Source: Cystobacter fuscus DSM 2262 (GTDB lineage: Bacteria > Myxococcota > Myxococcia > Myxococcales > Myxococcaceae). Taken from it: a stretch of 64,000 bases of DNA. The translations under genes were made by a program, and so were the position numbers. Of the stretch, positions 53,445 through 62,204 are shown in pieces. The first letter of the stretch is position 1; every line of letters begins with the position of its first letter. The notes below the pieces were generated by a model. The model did not search any database. It was not told the DNA's origin and saw only the letters and a list, made by a program, of their open reading frames with translations. The DNA is taken from assembly GCF_000335475.2 (NCBI RefSeq), contig NZ_ANAH02000005.1, positions 124,001 through 188,000 of the forward strand, in the 5' to 3' direction.

Positions 53445-53762
53445 CTAGAGATCCTTCTCGGACAGCTCGATGAGCAGCTCACCGTTCTCGACCGCGATCG
53501 ACATGGTGGGCTGGTCGTCGCACACGCCCGGCGAGGTCTCGTTCTTGCCCGTGTCCATGTCGAAGCCCACCTCGTGGCAGGGACAGATGACCCTGTTGCC
53601 CTCGATGCGTCCGCCGGACAACAGGCAGCCGGCATGGTTGCACCAGTCGTCCAGCCCCTTGTAGCGCCCGTCGATGCGGGCCACGCACAGGTTGCGCTTG
53701 CCCACCTCGTAGCCCCGCATCTCCTGTTCGGCGAAATCCGCCGGTCCGAGCTTGATCTTCAT
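53445..53762 (-). CDS. Rieske [2Fe-2S] ferredoxin-like protein
   Basis: A 105-residue protein starting at ATG 53762, chosen because GAGGA lies 9 bases upstream, rather than the ATG 9 bases earlier. Ligands fit the Rieske pattern: C-x-H in WCNHAGC (about 41-43) and C-x2-H in CPCHEVGF (about 61-64). It resembles NirD-type and biphenyl-dioxygenase-type soluble ferredoxins. Adjacent MoaB and TIGR02757 genes are in the same direction and within 12 bp, suggesting one transcription unit, but a shared function is not evident. It may feed electrons to an oxygenase or reductase elsewhere. Confidence 0.88.
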   Translation of the reverse strand: MKIKLGPADFAEQEMRGYEVGKRNLCVARIDGRYKGLDDWCNHAGCLLSGGRIEGNRVICPCHEVGFDMDTGKNETSPGVCDDQPTMSIAVENGELLIELSEKDL

Positions 53763-53968
53763 CGGCTCCATTCCTCGTGACTTCCTGGAAACAGCATCGG
53801 AGGTTCTTTACCCTGGTTCGGCGCGGACGCGGGAGGGTCTTGCGTGAGTCCCCGAGGAGCAGGGAGCGGAGCAAGCCCCTCGGGAACCCGGAGTCCCGCT
53901 CCCCTCCCCCACCGTCCTCGCGTTTAAGCTCGCCTGCACCCTCGTTCCATGGGCATTACCTTTTCCCC

Positions 53969-55711
53969 GTGAAGCCGCCCGATAAAGCCACCGTCATCCA
54001 GGTCCTCCGGGACATCTCGCTCCTCCTCCAGATGAAGGGGGAGAACCCCTTTCGCAGCCGCGCCTATGACAGCGCCGCCGATCGCCTCGCGGGCCTCTCC
54101 GAGGACCTGGGCGCCCTGCTGCGCGACGGCCGGCTCCAGGAGCTGCCGGGAATCGGCCAGGCCATCGCCGACAAGGTGTCCGAGCTGCTGACCACGGGCC
54201 GGCTCGCCTCCTACGAGGCGCTGCGCGCCGAGCTGCCCGCGGGAGTGCTGGAGCTCGTGCGGGTGCCGGAGTTGGGGCCGAAGAAGGCGGTGCTCCTCGC
54301 CCGGCAGCTCGGAGTGGACAGCGTGGACGCGCTGGAGAAGGCCTGCCGCGAGGGCCGTGTGCGCCAGGTGGCTGGCTTCGGGGAGAAGAGCGAGGCCAAC
54401 CTGCTCGCGGGCATCGAGCTGTACCGGCGCTCCAACAACCCCCGGCGCCTGCTGGGCGAGGTGCTGCCCGTGGCCGAGCGCCTGCTCGCCTCCGTGCAGA
54501 CCCTGCCGGGCGTCATCCGCGCGAGCGTCGGGGGCAGCCTGCGCCGGCGGGCGGAGACCGTGGGGGACGTGGACCTCATCGCCTCGGCGGCCGGGGCCAG
54601 CGCCGTGTTCGACGCCTTCTGCGCCGCGCCCGAGGTGGCGCACGTCATCGGCCGGGGCGAGAGCAAGTGCTCGGTGCGGCTGCACGAGAAGGATCTCCAG
54701 GTGGACCTGCGCGTCCTGCCCGACGAGGACTTCGCCACCGCCCTGCACCACTTCACCGGCTCGCGCGCCCACCACGTGCGCCTGCGGGGGCTGGCCCAGG
54801 AGCGGGGGCTGAAGATCTCCGAGTGGGGGGTACACCGCGCCGATGGCACCAAGCTGCACGTGCCCGACGAGGCCGCGCTCTACCGGTTGCTCGACATGCA
54901 GTACATCCCCCCCGAGTTGCGCGAGGACACGGGGGAGATCGAGGCGGCGCTCGCGGGGAAGCTGCCCGAGGACCTGGTCACCTGGGAGGATCTCCAGGGC
55001 GCGGTGCATGCCCACAGCACCTGGTCGGACGGGAAGAACTCCCTGGAGGAGATGGCGCGCGCGGCCCAGGCCCTGGGGCTCAAGTTCCTCACGGTGACCG
55101 AGCACAGCCAGGCGTCCATCTACGCCGGAGGGCTCAAGGAGGATGACCTGCGCCGGCAGTGGGAGGAGATCGACCGCGTCAACGACTCCGTGAAGGGCGT
55201 GCGGCTGCTCAAGGGCATCGAGGTGGACATCCTGGAGAGCGGCGCGCTCGACTACACCGACGCCGTGCTCGAGCAGCTGGAGGTGGTCATCGGCTCCGTC
55301 CACGTGCGCCACGGCATGGACGAGGATCAGATGACGCGCCGGTTGCTCAAGGCGTTCGACAACCCGCACCTGCACATCCTCGGACACCCCACCGGGCGGA
55401 TGCTCCCGAGCCGCGAGCCCTACCCCCTGCGCATGGAGGAGGTGCTCGACAAGGCGGCCGAGCGGGGCGTGGTGGTGGAGGTCAACGGCAAGCCGGAGCG
55501 GCTGGACCTGAAGACCGAGCACGTGCGGATGGCGCTCGAGCGCGGGGTGAAGCTGGTGGTGAGCTGTGACGCGCACCGGGCGGTGGACCTGGGCAATCTG
55601 GCCTTCTCCCTGGGCACCGCGCGCCGGGGGTGGGCCCGCCGGGGTGATGTCCTCAACACCCTGTCCGCCGAGCAGTTCATCGCCACTCTGCGCAAGCAGC
55701 GCGCCGCGTGA
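53969..55711 (+). CDS. polX: DNA polymerase X / 3'-5' exonuclease PolX (PHP domain)
   Basis: A 580-residue enzyme that fills gaps and trims ends in DNA repair. GTG 53969 is used because the helix-hairpin-helix N-terminus (KPPDKATVIQVLRDISLLLQMKGENPFRSRAYDSAADRL) begins there. Pol X motifs are LPGIGQAIADKVSEL and the nucleotidyl site GGSLRRRAETVGDVDLI (two of the three catalytic acids). From about 345 the PHP domain carries HAHSTWSDG, TEHSQASIYAGG, EVDILESG, HPTG and CDAHR for metal ions. Total length matches bacterial PolX. It reads away from the minus-strand Rieske operon and is followed by two membrane or secretion genes. Confidence 0.95.
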   Translation: MKPPDKATVIQVLRDISLLLQMKGENPFRSRAYDSAADRLAGLSEDLGALLRDGRLQELPGIGQAIADKVSELLTTGRLASYEALRAELPAGVLELVRVPELGPKKAVLLARQLGVDSVDALEKACREGRVRQVAGFGEKSEANLLAGIELYRRSNNPRRLLGEVLPVAERLLASVQTLPGVIRASVGGSLRRRAETVGDVDLIASAAGASAVFDAFCAAPEVAHVIGRGESKCSVRLHEKDLQVDLRVLPDEDFATALHHFTGSRAHHVRLRGLAQERGLKISEWGVHRADGTKLHVPDEAALYRLLDMQYIPPELREDTGEIEAALAGKLPEDLVTWEDLQGAVHAHSTWSDGKNSLEEMARAAQALGLKFLTVTEHSQASIYAGGLKEDDLRRQWEEIDRVNDSVKGVRLLKGIEVDILESGALDYTDAVLEQLEVVIGSVHVRHGMDEDQMTRRLLKAFDNPHLHILGHPTGRMLPSREPYPLRMEEVLDKAAERGVVVEVNGKPERLDLKTEHVRMALERGVKLVVSCDAHRAVDLGNLAFSLGTARRGWARRGDVLNTLSAEQFIATLRKQRAA

Positions 55712-55735
55712 TGGGGTGCTAGGCTCCCGGGCGTC

Positions 55736-56329
55736 GTGACGCGCCTCCTGCCCCTCGTCCTCGCCCTCGTCTCCGCCGGTGCCCTCGCCGCGGAGAAGCC
55801 GACCCGTGCCGATCTCCAGAAGACCCTGGCGCTCTATGAGCGCTCGGTGGTGAAGGTGCGGGGCGGGCGCGGCGCGGGACCGGGCATCATCGTGGGCGCC
55901 GAGGGCCAGGTGCTCACCTCCGTGCGCCACGTCGACCTGGAGGCCGCGCGGGTGGAGTTCGCGGGCCAGAGCCTGCCGGCCACGGTGGTGCTCGCCAACG
56001 CGATGCTCAAGGTGGCCGTCGTCGCCGCGCCCACGGGCAACTACCCCGCCGTGCCCGTGCAGGTGTCCGCCGCGAGCCCCGCGGGCCAGTGGCTCATCGG
56101 CGTGGTGCCGGGCAAGGGCCGCAGGCAGGACACCCCCACCGCGGGACTGGCGCGCGAGGCCCCCGAGCCCTTCATCGACGTGGACGTCGCGCTGCCTCCG
56201 GGCAGCCCCCTCTTCGACACCCGGGGCCGGCTGGTGGCGGTGTCCGTGCAGCGCAAGGGGCGCGGCTGCCGGGCGCTGCCCCTGGACGCCGTCAAGCAGC
56301 AGCTCGTCACCCGGGTGGCCACGCCGTGA
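55736..56329 (+). CDS. exported trypsin-like protein with lost catalytic residues (pseudo-protease)
   Basis: A 197-residue protein starting at GTG 55736 with a signal peptide (LLPLVLALVSAGALA). The fold looks like a short DegP/trypsin relative: GPGIIVGAEGQVLTSVRHV is the N-terminal barrel block, but the canonical T-x-x-H-V is altered (SVRHV), and the serine site, usually GNSGGP, is reduced to PPGSPLFDTRGRLVAVSV. Activity is therefore unlikely, and a binding role is more plausible. Its stop overlaps the start of the CPBP protease by four bases (GTGA), so the two are coupled and probably act together in the envelope. polX ends 24 bp upstream. Confidence 0.65.
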   Translation: MTRLLPLVLALVSAGALAAEKPTRADLQKTLALYERSVVKVRGGRGAGPGIIVGAEGQVLTSVRHVDLEAARVEFAGQSLPATVVLANAMLKVAVVAAPTGNYPAVPVQVSAASPAGQWLIGVVPGKGRRQDTPTAGLAREAPEPFIDVDVALPPGSPLFDTRGRLVAVSVQRKGRGCRALPLDAVKQQLVTRVATP

Positions 56330-57048
56330 GTGCCTCCGTGACGGCTGCCTGGCGGCCCACCGCCGTCCAGGAGGTGCTCGGCCTGTGGGGCCTGGGCTTC
56401 CTGGGCATCATCGTCTCCTTCCTGCTGTTCGGCGGCACGGGCGTGCCCAAGCTGGTGGCCACGGTGGGCTTTCTCTACCTGCCGCTCATCCCCATGCGCT
56501 GGCGCGGCGAGGACTACCGCGACTACGGGCTGTCCACGCGCACCTGGCGCCAGGACGTGCGCCTCTTCCTGGGAATGAGCCTGGTGGTGTTCCCGCTCTT
56601 CTTCGGGCTCTTCGCGCTGTGGACGGAGGTGCTCCCGCTGCTCCCCACGGAGCTCGCGCGGCTGCTCGCGCCCTTCCGGGGCCCGGCGCACTTCACTCCC
56701 CGGCTGCCCCCACGCTTCGGGGAGTGGGTGGTGGATCAGCTCTTCGTCGTGGCCCTGCCCGAGGAGTTCTTCTACCGGGGCTACATGCAGGCGCGCCTGC
56801 GTGATGCCTGGCCCCAGGGGCGGCGCGTGTTCGGCGTCCGGCTGGGGCCCGCCTTCTGGCTCACCGCGCTGCTCTTCGCGCTCGGGCACCTGGCCATCTT
56901 CCAGGTGTGGCGCCTGTCCGTCTTCTTCCCCGCCCTGCTCTTCGGGTGGATGCGCGAGCGCACCGGCAGTGTCGTGGGCGCGGCCCTCTTCCACGCCGCC
57001 GCCAACCTCTTCGTGCGCTGCCTCGAAGTGTCCTTCTTCGGCGGGTAA
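56326..57048 (+). CDS. CPBP (Abi/CAAX type) intramembrane glutamic protease
   Basis: A 240-residue membrane protein with about six helices (for example GLWGLGFLGIIVSFLLFGG, FLGMSLVVFPLFFGLFAL, LSVFFPALLFGWM). The protease motifs are present: E-E-x3-R in ALPEEFFYRGYM, F-x3-H in FALGHLAIF, and H-x3-N in ALFHAAANLF. Start GTG 56326 overlaps the preceding stop by four bases. CPBP proteases process prenylated or C-terminal sorting-signal proteins. In myxobacteria some act on Cys-containing C-terminal sorting tails; no such substrate is obvious in the window, so the role is only suggested. It may work with the pseudo-protease before it. Confidence 0.88.
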   Translation: MSASVTAAWRPTAVQEVLGLWGLGFLGIIVSFLLFGGTGVPKLVATVGFLYLPLIPMRWRGEDYRDYGLSTRTWRQDVRLFLGMSLVVFPLFFGLFALWTEVLPLLPTELARLLAPFRGPAHFTPRLPPRFGEWVVDQLFVVALPEEFFYRGYMQARLRDAWPQGRRVFGVRLGPAFWLTALLFALGHLAIFQVWRLSVFFPALLFGWMRERTGSVVGAALFHAAANLFVRCLEVSFFGG

Positions 57049-57097
57049 CAGACCCTCCAACCCCTTGAAACCACTGGGTTTTAACCAGAATGAACGT

Positions 57098-57126
57098 TTG
57101 ACACGCCCGTTTCAAAGTGTCTAACA
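57098..57126 (+). promoter_or_regulatory. sigma-70-type promoter of the Hsp70-like operon
   Basis: TTGACA (57098-57103), a perfect -35 hexamer, and CTAACA (57121-57126) are separated by 17 bases in an AT-rich stretch 60 bp before the Hsp70-like ATG. It lies after the CPBP stop at 57048. No heat-shock inverted repeat (CIRCE-like) was seen, so expression is probably constitutive. Confidence 0.6.
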
Positions 57127-57186
57127 TCCGGGCGTTTTTCCGAGCGTGGGGGCACCAACGGCCCACCAGGCGACAGCGGAGACGGA

Positions 57187-58809
57187 ATGTCGGAAGAGAT
57201 CGCGATCGGCATCGACCTGGGCACCTCGACCTCGTGTGTGTCCGTGGTCCGGGACGGTCAGCCGTTCGTCATTCCCAACGAGTGGGGTGAGACGACACAC
57301 GCCTCCTGCGTGTCCTTCCTCGAGGATGGCTCGGTGCTGGTGGGCAACGCGGCCAAGCGCAACATCATCACCAACGCCGAGTCGACGGTGTACTCGGCCA
57401 AGCGCCTCATCGGGCGCTACTTCTTCTCCGACGAGGTGAAGAAGGCGCAGGCGGTGATGCCGTACCAGATCGTCGAGGGAGAGAACAACACGGTGCGCAT
57501 CGCCGTGCGGGGCGAGACCTACTCGCTGCCGGAGATCTCCGCGCTGGTGCTCAAGGAGATGAAGGCCATCGCCGAGGGCTACCTGGGCGCGCCGGTGACC
57601 AAGGCGGTGGTCACCGTGCCGGCCTACTTCAACGACAACCAGCGACAGGCGACCAAGGACGCGGGGCGCATCGCCGGGCTGGAGGTGCTGCGCATCCTCA
57701 ACGAGCCCACCGCGGCGGCGCTCGCCTACGGCTTCGGCCGGGACGTGAACCAGCGCGTGGTGGTGTACGACCTGGGCGGAGGCACCTTCGACGTCTCCAT
57801 CCTGGAGATCGGCAAGGATGTCTTCGAGGTGCTGTCCACCGCGGGTGACACGTACCTGGGCGGCGACGACTTCGACGACCGCATCATGACGTGGCTGGCG
57901 GACGACTTCCTCAAGCGCACGCGCTTGGACTTGCGGCAGAACAAGTACTGCCTGCAGATGCTCAAGGACGCGGCCGAGCGGGCGAAGATCGACGTGGGCG
58001 GCCAGGGCGTGGCGGACGTGCGGTGCGAGGGCATCTGCCAGGACTCCCAGGGCAAGGTGTTGGACCTGACGGCCCGGCTCACCCAGGATCAGTTCAACCG
58101 GATGGTGATGGACCTGGTGCAGCGCACCTTCAAGGTGTGTGACGAGGCGCTGCAATCCGCGCGCATGACGGCGGCGGACATCGACGCGGTCATCCTCGTG
58201 GGTGGCCCCACGCGCCTGCCCATCATCCGCAACTCGGTGCGCCACTACTTCCAGAAGGAGCCCAAGGAAGGCATCAACCCGGACCAGGTGGTGGCCATGG
58301 GCGCGGCGCTCCAGGCCAACGCGCTGCTGGACACCGCCACCGAGACCTTCCTCGTGGACGTGACGCCGCTGTCGCTGCGCATCGGCACGGTGGGCGGCTA
58401 CACCGAGAAGATCATCGAGAAGAACACGCCGGTGCCCATCGACCGCTCGAAGACGTTCACCACCAGCCGTGACGGCCAGGAGAAGGTGAAGATCCGCGTC
58501 TACCAGGGCGAGAGCAACCGCGCCGACGAGTGCGAGATGCTCGGAGAGTTCGAGTTCTCGGGCTTTCGCGTGGGCTACCGGGGCGAGGTGAAGATCGACG
58601 TGACGTTCGAGATCAACACCGACGGCATGGTGAACGTCTCCGCGGCGGATCAGGAGACGGGACAGAAGACGTCCACCACGCTCACCATGTCCTCGGGCCT
58701 GTCGGAGGCGGACATCCAGCGCTCCATCCAGGCCAACCAGCAACTCCAACTCGCGGGCCATGGAGGGGCGGACCTGCCCGCCGTGGCCGCTCCCCGCCGA
58801 GGCAGATAG
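57187..58809 (+). CDS. Hsp70-family chaperone (DnaK-like, shortened C-terminus)
   Basis: A 540-residue ATPase chaperone. The nucleotide-binding domain (about 1-385) shows phosphate 1 [11 protein letters not shown], phosphate 2 [13 protein letters not shown], adenosine [11 protein letters not shown] and [10 protein letters not shown]. The substrate-binding beta domain (about 390-505) follows, with [10 protein letters not shown] and [14 protein letters not shown]. The protein ends about 30 residues after it, so nearly all of the alpha-helical lid (about 100 residues in DnaK) is missing. It is therefore an accessory Hsp70 rather than the housekeeping DnaK. A J-domain protein follows 9 bp later and is probably its partner. 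Some myxobacterial accessory Hsp70s affect social motility, but that cannot be shown here. Confidence 0.93.
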   Translation: MSEEIAIGIDLGTSTSCVSVVRDGQPFVIPNEWGETTHASCVSFLEDGSVLVGNAAKRNIITNAESTVYSAKRLIGRYFFSDEVKKAQAVMPYQIVEGENNTVRIAVRGETYSLPEISALVLKEMKAIAEGYLGAPVTKAVVTVPAYFNDNQRQATKDAGRIAGLEVLRILNEPTAAALAYGFGRDVNQRVVVYDLGGGTFDVSILEIGKDVFEVLSTAGDTYLGGDDFDDRIMTWLADDFLKRTRLDLRQNKYCLQMLKDAAERAKIDVGGQGVADVRCEGICQDSQGKVLDLTARLTQDQFNRMVMDLVQRTFKVCDEALQSARMTAADIDAVILVGGPTRLPIIRNSVRHYFQKEPKEGINPDQVVAMGAALQANALLDTATETFLVDVTPLSLRIGTVGGYTEKIIEKNTPVPIDRSKTFTTSRDGQEKVKIRVYQGESNRADECEMLGEFEFSGFRVGYRGEVKIDVTFEINTDGMVNVSAADQETGQKTSTTLTMSSGLSEADIQRSIQANQQLQLAGHGGADLPAVAAPRRGR

Positions 58810-58818
58810 AGCCGCGCG

Positions 58819-60099
58819 ATGTCACAGCCCCCACACAACGGCACGGGCAAGCCTCCCCCTCCTCCTCCGCCCGACATCCCCTCGGAGCCAGGCCAGCGCC
58901 CCACGGTCAAGGTGTCGACCGTGTCGCTCGGGCCTCGTCCGGCTTCTCCCCCGTCCGGAGCACGGCCTTCCTCGGCTGGGCTCCCCGTGGCGCCCTCCTC
59001 CGGGACGCCCTCGGGCACGCGGCCCACTGTCGGAGTGCCTCCGAACGATCCCTCCTTTCGGCCCACCGCCCGGGTGCCGACCCTCTCCGCCGCCCCGGCG
59101 AGCCCTCCTCCCGCGCCCGCCGGGAGCGTGCCCGCCGCCCCGCGTCCTGGCTCCACCCCGCTGTCCAGCGCCGCCATCCCGGCCGTGCCCATCACCCGCC
59201 GCCCCGGCGGCACCCCGCTGTCCAGTGCCGCCGTCCCGGTCGTGCCCGCTTCCCCGCGTCCCGGCGGCACCCCACTGTCCAGCGCCGCCATCCCGGTCGT
59301 GCCCGCCTCTCCGCGTCCCGGCGGCACCCCGCTGTCCACCGCCGCCGTCCCGGTCGTGCCCCCGCCCTCCCCCGGCTCCGGGCGGCCCGTCTCGGCCGTG
59401 GGAATGGTTCGGCCCCCGCCGCCGCCTCCCGGCGCGCTCCAGCCGCCTCCTCCGCCCGCGATGCCCTCCATCGCGCCGCTCGTGCCTTCCGTGGCGCCCG
59501 TGGTGCCCGCCGTCGCGCCCCCGCCCGCCGCGTCCAACCCCATGGCCGAGCTCGCGGAGCGCTGTGCCCGGCTCGACCAGATGGACTACTTCGAGATCCT
59601 CCGGGTGGAGCGCACCGCGTCCCCCTCGGACATCAAGAAGGCCTTCTACCGGGAGAGCCGCGCCTACCACCCGGACCGCTTCTTCCAGCTCCCGGACAAG
59701 GAAGTGAAGGAGCGCGTCAACGAGCTCTACAAGCGCGTCACCGAGGCCTACTACGTGCTGCGCGACGACGCGAAGCGCCGGCAGTACACGGCGGACGTCT
59801 CGGGGCCCGAGCGCGCCCACAAGCTGCGCTTCACCGAGTCCTCCGAGTCCGAGACGCGCGCCGCCTCCAAGCGGCAGGTGGAGGAGCAGATCGGCTCCAA
59901 TCCCAAGGGCCGCCAGTTCTACCAGACGGGCGCGGCCGACGCCGACGCGGGGCGCTGGGCCTCGGCCGAGCGCAACCTGAAGATGGCCCTCACCTATGAG
60001 CCCGCGAACACTCGCTACAAGGAGAAGCTCGCCGAGGTGCAGAAGGTGCTACTAGAGGAGTCACGCAAGCAGGGGGGCGACAGCTTCAAGATCCGCTGA
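58819..60099 (+). CDS. J-domain co-chaperone with proline-rich repeat N-terminus
   Basis: A 426-residue protein starting at ATG 58819. The first about 240 residues are rich in Pro, Ala and Ser and include four copies of a 19-residue repeat (RPGGTPLSSAAIPVVPAS-type). The J domain (about 250-320) has DYFEILRVERTASPSDIKKAFY and the essential HPD in AYHPDRFF, with VTEAYYVLRDDAKRRQY. The C-terminal about 80 residues include a TPR-like pair (KGRQFYQTGAADADAGRWASAERNLKMALTYEP). It stimulates the ATPase of an Hsp70, almost certainly the gene 9 bp upstream. The disordered repeats may bind cell-wall or phase-separating partners. It is an unusual architecture. Confidence 0.9.
   Translation: MSQPPHNGTGKPPPPPPPDIPSEPGQRPTVKVSTVSLGPRPASPPSGARPSSAGLPVAPSSGTPSGTRPTVGVPPNDPSFRPTARVPTLSAAPASPPPAPAGSVPAAPRPGSTPLSSAAIPAVPITRRPGGTPLSSAAVPVVPASPRPGGTPLSSAAIPVVPASPRPGGTPLSTAAVPVVPPPSPGSGRPVSAVGMVRPPPPPPGALQPPPPPAMPSIAPLVPSVAPVVPAVAPPPAASNPMAELAERCARLDQMDYFEILRVERTASPSDIKKAFYRESRAYHPDRFFQLPDKEVKERVNELYKRVTEAYYVLRDDAKRRQYTADVSGPERAHKLRFTESSESETRAASKRQVEEQIGSNPKGRQFYQTGAADADAGRWASAERNLKMALTYEPANTRYKEKLAEVQKVLLEESRKQGGDSFKIR
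59143..59370. repeat. four tandem 57-bp repeats in the J-domain gene
   Basis: Units at 59143-59199, 59200-59256, 59257-59313 and 59314-59370, 57 bp each, code for the 19-residue repeat. The second to fourth units are nearly identical and the first is more diverged, so recent unequal crossing-over is likely. They are in frame and would allow copy-number change without loss of the protein. Confidence 0.9.
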
Positions 60100-60129
60100 C
60101 GAGCCCCCGTCAGGCCGAGGAGCTTCCCC

Positions 60130-60882
60130 GTGACCATCGATCTCATCCTCCTGGGGCTCGTGCTGCTGTTCGCCGTGGCGGGCGCCATCACCGGCGGGGC
60201 CCGGCAGATCGCCGGCCTGGTGGCGGTCGCGGTGGCGTGGTTCGTCTCGCGCAAGCTCGGCCCGTACGTGGGTCCGCGGATGGCCGAGGCGCTCGGCGGC
60301 GCCCCGCTGCTCTTCGGCACGCTCGCCGGCTCCCTGCTGCTCTTCATCGTCGTGCTGGTGGCGGTGCGCTACGCGCTGACCACCCTGCTGCGGCGGATGA
60401 TGGGCGCGAGGAATCCGGAGCAGCGCAGCGCGGACAACGTCGTGGGCTTCGTGCTCGGCGGCCTCAAGGTGGTGCTCATCGCCTACGTGATGATCAGCGC
60501 GCTCGTCTTCGTGGACAAGTACGTGGTGGTGGCCGGGCGCAACCTCGGCGTGTCCCCCAAGGGCTCCGTGTCCTTCGACCTGGCGCGGCGCTACAACCTC
60601 TTCGAGATGACGCAGTTCGCCGCCGTGCGGGACCTGGTCGTCGTGGCCCAGGTGGCCACCGATCCCGAGCGGGCCCGCCGCCTGGCGGACGATCCCGCCT
60701 ACAAGGCCCTGAAGAAGGACTCCCGCTTCCAGAAGGCCATGGCGAACAAGAACCTGCGCGCCGCCCTCGAGCGGGGAGATACCCAGGAAGTCCTGCGCAA
60801 CAACCTCGCCCTCCAGTTGCTGCAGGACCCCCAGTTCGTGGCCCGGCTGGGCGCCGCGGCGAGGGCCAGTCAGCGCGACTGA
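60130..60882 (+). CDS. CvpA-like membrane protein
   Basis: A 250-residue protein from GTG 60130, with GAGGAGC about 8 bases upstream. Four N-terminal helices (IDLILLGLVLLFAVAGAITGG, LVAVAVAWFVSRKL, LFGTLAGSLLLFIVVLVAVRYALT, NVVGFVLGGLKVVLIAYVMISALVFVD) match the CvpA family, whose members affect biofilm, colicin production or envelope stress. The C-terminal half is soluble and charged (VATDPERARRLADDPAYKALKKDSRFQ). It follows the J-domain gene by 30 bp, so Hsp70, J-protein and CvpA-like protein are probably one operon. Exact function unknown. Confidence 0.72.
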   Translation: MTIDLILLGLVLLFAVAGAITGGARQIAGLVAVAVAWFVSRKLGPYVGPRMAEALGGAPLLFGTLAGSLLLFIVVLVAVRYALTTLLRRMMGARNPEQRSADNVVGFVLGGLKVVLIAYVMISALVFVDKYVVVAGRNLGVSPKGSVSFDLARRYNLFEMTQFAAVRDLVVVAQVATDPERARRLADDPAYKALKKDSRFQKAMANKNLRAALERGDTQEVLRNNLALQLLQDPQFVARLGAAARASQRD

Positions 60883-60908
60883 CCCCCCGCGCCCCTCTCC
60901 CTCTCGCG

Positions 60909-61982
60909 TCAGGCCCCGAGCCCCACCCCAGCCTCCAGTCCCTCCAGGCGGGCGCGCACGAAGGCCCTGTCCACGGTGACCCGGCGGTGACGGCGCTCGG
61001 GCGCCTCGAACATCACGTCCGCCATCACGTGCTCGAGGATGGAGCGCAGGCCACGCGCGCCCAGCCCCTTGTCCACGGAGAAGCGCACCACCTCGCGCAG
61101 CGCCTCCTCGTTCAAGTCCAGCTCGATGCCGTCCAGGCCCAGCAGCTCGCCATACTCGCGCACGATGGAGTCCGGCGGCTCGGTGAGCACGCGCAACAGC
61201 TCCGGCTCGCCCAGCAGATCCAACTGCACCACCACCGGTAGACGCCCAAGGAACTCCGAGAGCATCCCGAAATCCACGAGCTGCTTGGTGGTGATGCGCC
61301 GGCGCAGCTTCTTCACGTCCGGGGCGCCGAAGCCCAGGGGCCGCGACTCGCCCTGGCTGCCGTACTCCTGCAGGTCGGAGAACGTCCCCGCGCAGATGAA
61401 CAGGATGTCCCGGGTGTCGATGGGCACCATGTCACCCCGGTTGAACGATTGGGTGACATTCATGGGGACGAAGACCTCGCGCCCCTCCAGCAGCTTGAGC
61501 AGTGCCTGCTGCACGCCCTCGCCACCGATGTCCCGGCTGCCCGCCCCGTTGCGCGCGCCCTGCGAGCGCCGGGCGATCTTGTCCACCTCGTCGATGAAGA
61601 TGATGCCCCGCTGGGTGTCCTCCACCGAGTGGTTGCTCTTGAAGAGCAGGTCCGCCACCATCACCTCCACGTCCTTGCCGTAGTAGCCGGCCTCCGTGTA
61701 CTCGGTGGCGTCCACGGTGGTGAAGGGGACGGAGAGGATGTCCGCCAGGTTGCGGGCGATGTGCGTCTTGCCGCTGCCCGTGGGCCCGATGAGCAGGATG
61801 TTGGACTTCTTGATGAGCGAGCCCCGCCTCATCCGCCGCGCCTGGATGCGCTTGAGGTGGTTGTGGGCGGCGATGGCCACGGCGCGCTTGGCTGCTTCCT
61901 GGCCGATGACGTAGCGATCCAACCGCTCGTAGATCTCTCTCGGCGTCAGTATCGGTGAGTCCCTGCGTGCGGACGACTCCAT
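60909..61982 (-). CDS. ClpX-like AAA+ ATPase lacking the zinc-binding domain
   Basis: A 357-residue unfoldase. The AAA+ core has Walker A LLIGPTGSGKTHIA, Walker B IIFIDEVDKI, the pore loop GYYGKDVE (ClpX has GYVGEDVE) and GGEGVQQALLKLLEG (matching the ClpX segment). The ClpP-contact loop is present as PLGFGAP (the LGF/IGF motif), so it could dock on ClpP. It starts directly at the AAA+ region (residue about 10) and lacks the N-terminal C4 zinc domain of normal ClpX (about 424 residues). So it is a second ClpX-type protein with narrower or different substrate choice. It is convergent with the CvpA-like gene, 27 bp between the stops. Confidence 0.9.
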   Translation of the reverse strand: MESSARRDSPILTPREIYERLDRYVIGQEAAKRAVAIAAHNHLKRIQARRMRRGSLIKKSNILLIGPTGSGKTHIARNLADILSVPFTTVDATEYTEAGYYGKDVEVMVADLLFKSNHSVEDTQRGIIFIDEVDKIARRSQGARNGAGSRDIGGEGVQQALLKLLEGREVFVPMNVTQSFNRGDMVPIDTRDILFICAGTFSDLQEYGSQGESRPLGFGAPDVKKLRRRITTKQLVDFGMLSEFLGRLPVVVQLDLLGEPELLRVLTEPPDSIVREYGELLGLDGIELDLNEEALREVVRFSVDKGLGARGLRSILEHVMADVMFEAPERRHRRVTVDRAFVRARLEGLEAGVGLGA

Positions 61983-62204
61983 GTCTCCTCCCCTCGGCGC
62001 CAGACCGGCTGACGGACGTGTTCCCTACAGGAGAGTAGGAATCCACCAGTCAACGGCCCATCCGCCCCGGAGCAGGCGGGCATTGGAGGGTGCTTGGCCG
62101 CTTGCCCCGCAGGCGGGGGTTGAACCCCGAGGGGATTCTCGATACTTCCCGCGCCATCCACTGTTGGTGGAACTCAACCCCAGACCGGGAGATCAGGAAC
62201 GCCG

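Noticed and set aside
53924..55930. Minus-strand frame of over 660 codons opposite PolX.
   Set aside because: PolX motifs are complete on the plus strand; the shadow has no recognisable domain.
59143..59370. Repeat array considered as a CRISPR.
   Set aside because: The units are adjacent without unique spacers, 57 bp long and in frame with a protein; there are no Cas genes nearby.
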